A stretch of 8,527 nt of DNA from Pseudomonadota bacterium (GTDB taxonomy: Bacteria > Pseudomonadota > Alphaproteobacteria > Ferrovibrionales > Ferrovibrionaceae): assembly GCA_021793055.1 (NCBI GenBank), contig JAJYTL010000124.1, positions 1-8,527 of the forward strand. Direction: 5' to 3'. Shown piece after piece: positions 1 to 5,105 of the stretch. How positions within the stretch are numbered: position 1 is the stretch's first letter; every line of letters begins with the position of its first letter. The notes under the pieces are model-generated. The model had not been told where the DNA came from. It did no database searches and saw only the letters and a list, made by a program, of their open reading frames with translations. The translations under genes were made by a program, and so were the position numbers.

Positions 1-162
1 CGCGAAGACGTGGGACAGATTGTAGAAGATCTTGTTGTTCATCGTCCCGCCATATTGCGGGTTGGGATGAAGAATGAGGGCGATCGGCGGATTGGGGCCT
101 TTGCCGTGCTGGTAGCGGCCTTCCAGCCGACCTTCCGGTCCGGTGAAAATCACATCAGGCAT
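1..162 (-). CDS. Alpha/beta hydrolase, COG2945-like (N-terminal part, runs off left edge)
   Basis: Reading the minus strand from the ATG at 162 gives 54 codons that stay open to the window edge. The protein starts MPDVIFTGPEGRLEGRY and continues through ALILHPNPQYGGTMNNK and IFYNLSHVFA. The LHPNPQYGGTMNNK stretch, around residues 32-44, is characteristic of the small alpha/beta hydrolases of the COG2945 type, which in Alphaproteobacteria I recall near cysE/isc genes. The nucleophile and the rest of the catalytic triad lie beyond the edge, so activity and substrate cannot be judged. An in-frame TGA lies five codons upstream (175-177), so 162 is the only ATG start available. No clear Shine-Dalgarno sequence precedes it. 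The gene is divergent from the isc operon, and a strong hairpin lies about 35 bases upstream of its start. Family call is fairly sure, function is not. Confidence 0.8.
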   Translation of the reverse strand, partial: MPDVIFTGPEGRLEGRYQHGKGPNPPIALILHPNPQYGGTMNNKIFYNLSHVFA

Positions 163-195
163 GGCGGAACGGGTTCAGCAGATTCACGCGGAGCG

Positions 196-215
196 CCGGG
201 ACCTTGGGGTCCCGG
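196..215. other. Perfect 8-bp hairpin in the divergent intergenic region
   Basis: CCGGGACC (196-203) is followed by a 4-base loop TTGG and then GGTCCCGG (208-215), a perfect GC-rich inverted repeat. It lies 34 bp upstream of the minus-strand hydrolase start and about 88 bp upstream of the putative cysE promoter. It would fall in the hydrolase 5' leader if that transcript starts further right. There is no T run on either side, so a simple terminator is unlikely. Its role is unknown. Confidence 0.6.
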
Positions 216-276
216 GCCGGGTGGGAGGCGATGGACGCGCTTTGGTTGAATCTATCAAGCGTAACGCTCCCCAGGG

Positions 277-284
277 TTGACTAT
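277..284 (+). repeat. Upstream copy of the operator half-site (TTGACTAT)
   Basis: TTGACTAT at 277-284 is repeated exactly at 303-310, where it forms the left half of the IscR-like palindrome. The spacing is 26 bp, about two and a half helical turns. The right half of this upstream copy is degraded (CGAGCCACGG), so at most it is a weak second binding site. It is not placed well as a -35 box, because nothing like a -10 box lies 16-18 bp downstream. Confidence 0.35.
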
Positions 285-298
285 CGAGCCACGGATAA

Positions 299-323
299 AT
301 TCTTGACTATTCCAGTCAAGAAT
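299..323. promoter_or_regulatory. Putative type 1 IscR operator (perfect 10-5-10 palindrome)
   Basis: ATTCTTGACT (299-308), a 5-base spacer ATTCC and AGTCAAGAAT (314-323) form a perfect inverted repeat. Against the E. coli type 1 IscR consensus as I remember it, whose core is YYGACTRWWWYAGTCRR, 22 of 25 positions fit. The core TTGACTATTCCAGTCAA also satisfies the TGA-N9-TCA form described for the related Rrf2 regulators in Alphaproteobacteria (RirA box, Iron-Rhodo-box). The site covers the -35 element and spacer of the putative promoter, the classic position for repression. Because iscR is the second gene downstream, autoregulation is the simplest reading. Confidence 0.8.
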
Positions 324-330
324 CTATCTT
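303..330 (+). promoter_or_regulatory. Putative sigma70-type promoter of the cysE-isc operon
   Basis: A -35 like TTGACT (303-308) and a -10 like TATCTT (325-330) are separated by 16 bp, giving an expected start near 337 and a leader of about 70 nt before cysE. The -35 box and most of the spacer lie inside the IscR-like palindrome. The palindrome also creates TTGACT on the minus strand with TATCCG 16 bp away, so weak divergent transcription toward the hydrolase is possible. The prediction rests on motif match only. Confidence 0.5.
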
Positions 331-405
331 TCAAAGCGACGGCGGCCGCGGGCTTGGCACCGCGCTGCTGTTCGGAACGCCGAGTATAGCATCTTGGAAA
401 CAGAG

Positions 406-1167
406 ATGTTCAAGCGCCTTAATGAAGATATCGATGCCGTCATGGAGCGCGATCCCGCGGCGCGCTCGCGTTTCGAGGTGGCGCTTTGCTATCCCAGCGT
501 CCACGCGCTTGCCATCTACCGCCTGGCCCATGGCCTGCGTGCGCGTGGCTTTCGCACACTTGCGCGGTGGCTGTCGCAGATCGGCCGGTTTCTCACCGGC
601 ATCGAAATCCATCCCGGCGCCACGATCGGCCGCCGGCTGTTCATCGATCACGGCATGGGCGTCGTCATCGGCGAGACCGCCGAGATCGGCGACAACGTGA
701 CGCTTTATCACGGCGTCACGCTGGGCGGCACCTTGCCGGCGGTGAATTCCGGCGCCCAAGTGAACACGAAGCGCCATCCGACCTTGGCGAACGACGTCAT
801 TGTCGGCTCCGGCGCGCAGATTTTGGGCCCGATCACGGTCGCGCGTTGCGCCCGTGTCGGCGCCAACGCGGTGGTCGTGCGCGATGTGCCGGAAGGCGTC
901 ACCGTGGTTGGTATTCCGGCCAAGGCGGCGGGCCGCCCCGCGGCCAATGCCGCCAGCGATTTCATGCCCTATGGCCTGAGCGGCGAGATCAGCGACCCGG
1001 TGGCGCGGGCGTTGGATGGCCTGGCGCTGGAATTGCGCCGGGTGACGGCGCGGGTCGGCGAGCTTGAGCAGGAATTGGCGGAGGCGCGGAGCGCCGAGCC
1101 GCCGGCCGACCTGGGTTTCGGCAATCCTGTCGTCCAGACCCCGATTCGCCGCGAAGGCATCGGTTAA
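406..1167 (+). CDS. cysE: Serine O-acetyltransferase
   Basis: CysE transfers acetyl from acetyl-CoA to L-serine, giving O-acetylserine, the direct precursor of cysteine, in the cytoplasm. The 253-residue protein has an N-terminal helical domain (about 1-60) and a left-handed beta-helix of hexapeptide repeats. The signature DHGMGVVIGETAEIGDN (81-97) carries catalytic His82, then come YHGVTLGGT (101-109) and KRHPTL. Glu67 in GIEIHP lies where E. coli has Asp143, as is usual in this shorter family. A loop between LGGT and KRHP (about 110-121) is longer than in Bacillus CysE and resembles alphaproteobacterial members. The C-terminus (about 200-228) is predicted coiled coil. I chose the ATG at 406, with GGA 7 nt upstream; an in-frame TTG at 394 would add four residues. 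It is the first gene of the operon, 16 bp before iscR, so cysteine supply is coupled to the desulfurases. Confidence 0.95.
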   Translation: MFKRLNEDIDAVMERDPAARSRFEVALCYPSVHALAIYRLAHGLRARGFRTLARWLSQIGRFLTGIEIHPGATIGRRLFIDHGMGVVIGETAEIGDNVTLYHGVTLGGTLPAVNSGAQVNTKRHPTLANDVIVGSGAQILGPITVARCARVGANAVVVRDVPEGVTVVGIPAKAAGRPAANAASDFMPYGLSGEISDPVARALDGLALELRRVTARVGELEQELAEARSAEPPADLGFGNPVVQTPIRREGIG

Positions 1168-1183
1168 CCGGAGGAGCGGAACC

Positions 1184-1672
1184 GTGAAGCTCTCCACACG
1201 CGGACGTTATGCCGTCACGGCGATGGCGGATCTCGCGACCCATTGCAGCGGCCGACCGGTGACGCTCGCGGAAATCGCCGATCGGCAGGCGATTTCCCTG
1301 TCCTACCTCGAGCAATTGTTCGGCAAGCTGCGCCGCTTCGGCTTGGTGCAGAGCAGCCGCGGTCCGGGCGGCGGCTATACGCTCGGCCGCACGCCGGCCG
1401 AGACGCCGATCGCCGATATCGTTCTTGCGGTGGATGAGCCGATCCGCGCCACCGGCTGCAAGCCCGGCAGCGCGCGCGCCTGCAACGGCGCCTCGGCGCG
1501 GTGCCTGACCCACGATCTCTGGGAAGAGCTCGGCAACCAGATTCAGCTCTACCTCAGCTCCGTGACTCTGGCCGACGTGATCGCGCGCCGGGTTCCGAGC
1601 GCGGAAGGAGCGCCGGTCGCGCCCGCAGTCGCCGACAATTTGGCCGAGAGCCAAGCGTCGCTTTCGGCGTGA
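1184..1672 (+). CDS. iscR: Fe-S cluster-sensing Rrf2-family regulator IscR
   Basis: IscR binds a [2Fe-2S] cluster and, in that form, represses isc transcription. The 162-residue product begins MKLSTRGRYAVTAMADLA, the typical Rrf2 start, with a winged helix-turn-helix including ISLSYLEQLFGKLRRFGLV (37-55) and the wing SSRGPGGGYTLGR (57-69). Glu43, which in E. coli controls recognition of type 1 versus type 2 sites, is present. The cluster ligands are conserved: Cys92, Cys100, Cys107 and His110 (in CLTH). Spacing is C-X7-C-X6-C-X2-H, against C-X5-C-X5-C-X2-H in E. coli. A poorly conserved tail (about 138-162) is rich in Ala. The start is GTG at 1184, preceded by AGGAG (1172-1176) 7 nt away. Its probable target is the palindrome at 299-323 upstream of cysE, giving feedback on the whole operon. 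Confidence 0.95.
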   Translation: MKLSTRGRYAVTAMADLATHCSGRPVTLAEIADRQAISLSYLEQLFGKLRRFGLVQSSRGPGGGYTLGRTPAETPIADIVLAVDEPIRATGCKPGSARACNGASARCLTHDLWEELGNQIQLYLSSVTLADVIARRVPSAEGAPVAPAVADNLAESQASLSA

Positions 1673-1703
1673 GCGCAAGATTCGAAAGCCGGACCCACGC
1701 AGC

Positions 1704-2834
1704 ATGACCGCGACCATCGCCTATCTCGATTACAATGCGACCGCGCCGATCCGCGAGGCGGCGGCGGCGGCGGCATTGGACGCGATGCGAATCGGCGGCA
1801 ATCCCTCGTCCGTGCATCGGCTCGGCCGCTTGGCGCGACGCGCCATCGATCGCTCGCGGCGCGCGGTCGCGGCGCTGGTCGGCGCGCGGCCGGACGAGGT
1901 GGTTTTCACCTCTGGCGGCACCGAGGCCAATGCGATGGCGCTCGGCGGCTTTTCCGGCCGGCGCCGGATCGTCAGCGCGATCGAGCACGATTCGATCCTG
2001 GCGCAGCCGCATGAGGCGCGTATTCCGGTTTCCGCCGACGGCGTCGTCGATCTGGCCGCGCTCGAGGACCTGCTGGAAGCGCCGCCGCAAGCCGCGTTTG
2101 TTTCCGTGATGCTGGCCAACAACGAGACCGGCGTGATCCAGCCGGTGGCGGACGTCGTTGCGTTGGCCCATGCGCGGGGTGCGCTCGTTCATTGCGATGC
2201 GGTTCAGGCCGCCGGCAAGATGGCGATCGATTTCGCCGCCCTCGGCGTCGATCTGATGTCGCTCAGCGCCCATAAGATCGGCGGGCCGCAGGGCGTCGGC
2301 GCGTTGATCGTGCGCGACGGGCTTGGCCTCGCATCGGGCCTTGTCGGCGGCGGCCAGGAGCGCGGCTTGCGCGCCGGCACGGAAAATCTCGCCGGCATCG
2401 CGGGGTTCGGTGCCGCCGCCGAGGCGGCCCGGGCCGAGGTCGGCGATTGGGGGCGCGTGGCGGCGCTGCGCGACGATCTTGAGGCGCGGCTTCTCGCCGC
2501 GCAGCCGGATTTGCCGATTTTCGGCCGCGGCGCGGCGCGGCTTGCCAATACCAGTTGTTTTGCCATGCCCGGCGTGAAGAGCGAGACCCAGGTGATCGCC
2601 TTCGATCTTGCCGGCGTCGCGGTCAGCGCCGGCGCGGCCTGTTCGTCGGGCAAGGTTTCGCCCTCGCATGTGCTGCGCGCCATGGGGGCGGCGGCGGACG
2701 TGTCGAGCGCGGCGATCCGCATCAGCCTCGGCCGCGGCACGGCGGCCGCGGAAATCGATCGATTGATGACTGTGTGGGCCGAGGTTCGGCGCCGCGCCGG
2801 TAACGCGGCCGTGGCGCGCGAACCGGCAGCGTGA
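1704..2834 (+). CDS. NifS-like class I cysteine desulfurase (first of two)
   Basis: This PLP-dependent aminotransferase-fold enzyme should convert cysteine to alanine and an enzyme persulfide. The 376-residue protein shows YLDYNATAP (7-15), TSGGTEANA (69-77), NNETGVIQP (139-147), HCDAVQAAGK (163-172), the PLP lysine Lys191 in SAHKIGGPQG, and catalytic Cys313 in SAGAACSSGK followed by SHVLRAMG. The cysteine loop is of class I (NifS/IscS) type. Identity to the adjacent IscS is clearly limited, and it lacks the C-terminal SPLWEM...IEWAxH tail that IscS uses to bind IscU. It ends instead in a short Arg/Ala-rich tail. It resembles the desulfurase I recall directly after iscR in alphaproteobacterial suf operons. 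It starts 31 bp after iscR with no strong Shine-Dalgarno, so it may be translated less well than iscS. Whether it feeds IscU, another scaffold or tRNA thiolation is open. Confidence 0.9.
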   Translation: MTATIAYLDYNATAPIREAAAAAALDAMRIGGNPSSVHRLGRLARRAIDRSRRAVAALVGARPDEVVFTSGGTEANAMALGGFSGRRRIVSAIEHDSILAQPHEARIPVSADGVVDLAALEDLLEAPPQAAFVSVMLANNETGVIQPVADVVALAHARGALVHCDAVQAAGKMAIDFAALGVDLMSLSAHKIGGPQGVGALIVRDGLGLASGLVGGGQERGLRAGTENLAGIAGFGAAAEAARAEVGDWGRVAALRDDLEARLLAAQPDLPIFGRGAARLANTSCFAMPGVKSETQVIAFDLAGVAVSAGAACSSGKVSPSHVLRAMGAAADVSSAAIRISLGRGTAAAEIDRLMTVWAEVRRRAGNAAVAREPAA

Positions 2835-2851
2835 TTGAGGAGAGCAGCGGG

Positions 2852-4081
2852 ATGACTGAGGGCGGTAACATCAAGCTCCCGATCTATCTGGACTATCAGG
2901 CGACGACGCCGATGGACAAGCGGGTCCTCGATGCGATGATGCCGTTTTTCACCGAGCAATACGGCAATCCCCATTCCCGCAGCCATAGCTTCGGCTGGGA
3001 AGCGGAAGAGGCGGTGGAAAAGGCGCGCGCCGAGGTCGCCCATATCATCAACGCCGATCCGAAGGCGGTGATCTTCACCTCCGGAGCGACCGAGAGCAAC
3101 AATCTCGCCGTCAAGGGCGTCGCGCGTTTCTACAAGGACCGCAAGAATCACGTTATCACCACCGTCACCGAGCACAAATGCGTGCTCGACAGCTGCCGGC
3201 ACTTGCAGCAGGAAGGCTTCGACGTCACCTACCTGCCGGTGCAGAAAAACGGTCTTGTGGACCTCGACGAACTGCGGGCGGCGATCACCGACAAGACCGT
3301 CCTGGTCTCGATCATGGCGGTGAACAACGAGATCGGGGTCATCCAACCGCTCGCCGAGATCGGCCGCATCTGCCGCGAGAAGAAGGTTTTCTTCCATACC
3401 GACGCGGCCCAGGCGGTGGGCAAGATTCCGCTCGACGTCGAGGCGATGAATATCGACCTGATGAGCATCTCCGGCCACAAGATCTATGGCCCGAAGGGGA
3501 TCGGCGCACTGTTCGTGCGTCGCCGGCCGCGGGTTCGCATCGAGCCGCTGTTTTCCGGCGGCGGGCAGGAGCGGGGCTTCCGCTCGGGCACCTTGCCGGC
3601 GCCGCTCTGCGTCGGGCTCGGCGCCGCCTGCGCCATTTGCGAGGCCGACATGGACGCCGACAACGAGCGCATCCGGACCCTGTCCGAGCGGCTTTACAAG
3701 GGCATTACCGAGGCCATTCCCGAAGTCTTTCTCAATGGCGATCCCGAGCAGCGCTATCACGGCAATCTCAACCTCAGCTTCGCCTATGTCGAGGGCGAGA
3801 GCCTGTTGATGGGGATCAAGGAACTCGCGGTGTCCTCGGGCTCGGCGTGCACCTCCGCCTCGCTCGAGCCGTCCTACGTGTTGCGCGCCTTGGGCGTCGA
3901 GGAGGAGCTCGCGCACACCTCGATCCGCTTCGGCATCGGCCGCTTCACCACCGAGGCGGAGATCGACTACGCGATTGAGGTGCTCAAGGCCCGTGTCGGC
4001 AAACTGCGTGCGCTGAGCCCGCTTTGGGAAATGGCGCAGGAAGGCATCGACATCAAATCGATCGAATGGGCGGCGCACTGA
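2852..4081 (+). CDS. iscS: Cysteine desulfurase IscS
   Basis: IscS supplies sulfur to IscU for cluster assembly and also to tRNA thiolation enzymes. The 409-residue product has YLDYQATTP (12-20), TSGATESNN (76-84), NNEIGVIQP (158-166), HTDAAQAVGK (182-191), PLP lysine Lys210 in SGHKIYGPKG, and catalytic Cys333 in SSGSACTSASLEPSYVLRALG-like context. The C-terminus SPLWEM...GIDIKSIEWAAH matches E. coli IscS, including the tail that contacts IscU. I chose the ATG at 2852, with GAGGAG (2837-2842) 9 nt upstream. An in-frame GTG at 2831 would add seven residues and overlap the previous stop, but has no good ribosome-binding site. The protein resembles mitochondrial NFS1, as expected for Alphaproteobacteria. 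The gene follows the other desulfurase by 17 bp and precedes iscU by 44 bp. Confidence 0.97.
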   Translation: MTEGGNIKLPIYLDYQATTPMDKRVLDAMMPFFTEQYGNPHSRSHSFGWEAEEAVEKARAEVAHIINADPKAVIFTSGATESNNLAVKGVARFYKDRKNHVITTVTEHKCVLDSCRHLQQEGFDVTYLPVQKNGLVDLDELRAAITDKTVLVSIMAVNNEIGVIQPLAEIGRICREKKVFFHTDAAQAVGKIPLDVEAMNIDLMSISGHKIYGPKGIGALFVRRRPRVRIEPLFSGGGQERGFRSGTLPAPLCVGLGAACAICEADMDADNERIRTLSERLYKGITEAIPEVFLNGDPEQRYHGNLNLSFAYVEGESLLMGIKELAVSSGSACTSASLEPSYVLRALGVEEELAHTSIRFGIGRFTTEAEIDYAIEVLKARVGKLRALSPLWEMAQEGIDIKSIEWAAH

Positions 4082-4125
4082 AAGCGGTCGCCGCAACTGA
4101 AACCTGACGGAATGGAGGACGCGAC

Positions 4126-4542
4126 ATGGCCTATAGCGAGAAGCTGATCGACCATTACGAAAACCCCCGCAATGTCGGCTCGCTGGACAAGGGCGATGCG
4201 GACGTGGGCACCGGCCTCGTCGGCGCGCCGGCTTGCGGCGACGTGATGAAGCTGCAGATCAAGGTTGGCGCGGACGGGATCATCGAGGACGCCAAGTTCA
4301 AGACCTTCGGCTGCGGATCGGCCATCGCCTCGTCGAGCCTGGTGACCGAATGGGTCAAGGGCAAGACGCTGGATGAAGCCGGCGCCATCCGCAACACCGA
4401 GATCGCCGAACACCTGGCGCTGCCGCCGGTGAAGATCCATTGCTCGGTTCTGGCCGAGGATGCGATCAAGGCGGCGATCGCCGATTACCGGGCGAAGCAC
4501 GCGCCGGCGGAGGATGCCAGCGCGGAGCCGCAAGTCGCGTAG
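4126..4542 (+). CDS. iscU: Fe-S cluster scaffold protein IscU
   Basis: IscU receives sulfur from IscS and iron, assembles a [2Fe-2S] cluster and passes it on with help from HscB/HscA. The 138-residue protein has all the known functional residues: Cys37 and Asp39 in GAPACGDVMKLQI, Cys63 in FKTFGCGSAIASSS, and His105-Cys106 in KIHCS. The LPPVK motif recognised by the Hsp70 HscA is at 99-103. The N-terminus AYSEKLIDHYENPRNVGS is nearly canonical. A tail of about 14 residues rich in Ala and Glu follows the conserved fold and is longer than in E. coli. GGAGG (4114-4118) lies 7 nt before the ATG. Its place between iscS and iscA is the standard isc order. Confidence 0.98.
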   Translation: MAYSEKLIDHYENPRNVGSLDKGDADVGTGLVGAPACGDVMKLQIKVGADGIIEDAKFKTFGCGSAIASSSLVTEWVKGKTLDEAGAIRNTEIAEHLALPPVKIHCSVLAEDAIKAAIADYRAKHAPAEDASAEPQVA

Positions 4543-4586
4543 GACGCGGGCGTAGATTAGGTGATCCGAGGAGCGAAGAGAAGATC

Positions 4587-4922
4587 ATGCCAGCACCAGC
4601 CATGACCTTGACCGACGCGGCGGCGGAGCGCGTGAAGGCGCTCTTGGCCAAGCGCGAAAAGCCCGCCTACGGGGTTCGCATCGGTGTGCGCTCGGCGGGA
4701 TGCTCCGGTCTTTCCTATACCCTCGAATACGCCGACGAGAAGGGCAAGTACGACGAGGTGGTGGAGGATAAGGGCGTCACCATCCTGATCGACGCCAAGG
4801 CCGTGATGTTCGTGCTCGGCACCACGATGGATTGGCAGGAAGACAAGCTGAAGCAGGGTTTCGTGTTCAGCAATCCGAACGAAAAGGGTCGTTGCGGCTG
4901 TGGTGAATCGTTCCACGTCTAG
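4587..4922 (+). CDS. iscA: A-type Fe-S carrier protein IscA
   Basis: IscA is an A-type carrier that binds iron or Fe-S clusters and hands clusters to client proteins. The 111-residue product carries the three family cysteines: Cys39 in SAGCSGLSY, and Cys103 and Cys105 in GRCGCGESF, at the usual spacing. The preceding FVFSNPNEKG is also typical. I chose the ATG at 4587. The purine-rich stretch GAGGAGCGAAGAGAAG (4568-4583) precedes it; an internal ATG five codons later (4602) is possible but less well placed. A-type proteins (IscA, ErpA, SufA) are hard to separate by sequence alone, so the name rests on position right after iscU. It is the last gene before the long gap with hairpins, hence the end of the iscR-S-U-A block. 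Confidence 0.94.
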   Translation: MPAPAMTLTDAAAERVKALLAKREKPAYGVRIGVRSAGCSGLSYTLEYADEKGKYDEVVEDKGVTILIDAKAVMFVLGTTMDWQEDKLKQGFVFSNPNEKGRCGCGESFHV

Positions 4923-4981
4923 CGCGCGGCCGGGGGCGATCGCGCCGTGAGGTCGCGGCTGCCGGACATCGGACTCGATCG

Positions 4982-5011
4982 GGGGGCCGGCGATCTGGCC
5001 CCCTGGTTTTT
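4982..5011 (+). terminator. Terminator-like hairpin between iscA and hscB (possible attenuator)
   Basis: GGGGGCC (4982-4988) pairs perfectly with GGCCCCC (4997-5003) around an 8-base loop, followed by TGG and then TTTTT (5007-5011). A GC-rich 7-bp stem with a nearby T run fits a rho-independent terminator, though the three bases between stem and T run weaken it. It sits in the only long gap of the operon (4923-5104, 182 nt). Partial termination would lower hscB-hscA-fdx-iscX relative to iscR-S-U-A. It could equally mark an RNA processing end that stabilises the upstream message. Confidence 0.5.
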
Positions 5012-5038
5012 CCGGCTTCCGGCCGCGGCGGCGGAAAA
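5008..5038 (+). other. Second inverted repeat overlapping the T run
   Basis: TTTTCCG (5008-5014) is complementary to CGGAAAA (5032-5038), enclosing 17 mostly G/C bases that can form a short inner CCG/CGG pairing. The left arm contains most of the T run of the preceding hairpin, so the two structures are adjacent and may compete or act as a pair. On the opposite strand the arrangement is a hairpin followed by no T run. No function is assigned. Confidence 0.4.
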
Positions 5039-5087
5039 CGTTGAGCGAGCAGTCGAAGGCCGCGTCTGAAGCAAGGACCAAGACGAA

Positions 5088-5105
5088 ATGAGTGGAGTGC
5101 GGTGA
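5088..5105 (+). other. Five-codon upstream reading frame ending on the hscB start
   Basis: ATG at 5088 opens a frame of five codons (MSGVR) that stops at TGA 5103-5105, overlapping the hscB ATG at 5105 by one base (TGATG). AAGGA (5073-5077) lies 10 nt upstream and could serve as its Shine-Dalgarno, while the hscB site GGAG (5094-5097) lies inside the mini-frame. Such an arrangement could couple or tune hscB translation, but a frame this short can easily arise by chance. Confidence 0.25.

Noticed and set aside
246..258. TTGA-N5-TCAA inverted repeat as another Rrf2-type operator
   Set aside because: Only four bases per arm and the wrong spacing (N5 rather than the N9 between TGA and TCA).
331..1197. 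Minus-strand open frame opposite cysE
   Set aside because: Low-complexity Arg/Ala/His-rich product with no domain, and cysE on the other strand is unambiguous.
2831..2851. Upstream GTG start for iscS overlapping the previous stop
   Set aside because: No ribosome-binding site before 2831, whereas GAGGAG stands 9 nt before the ATG at 2852 and that start fits relatives.
2204..4096. Very long open frame on the minus strand (630 codons)
   Set aside because: It lies antisense to the two well-supported desulfurases; its product is Arg/His/Asp-rich with no recognisable family, as expected from a GC-rich shadow frame.
5041..5069. Internal promoter before hscB starting with TTGAGC
   Set aside because: No sequence resembling TATAAT occurs 16-18 bp downstream.
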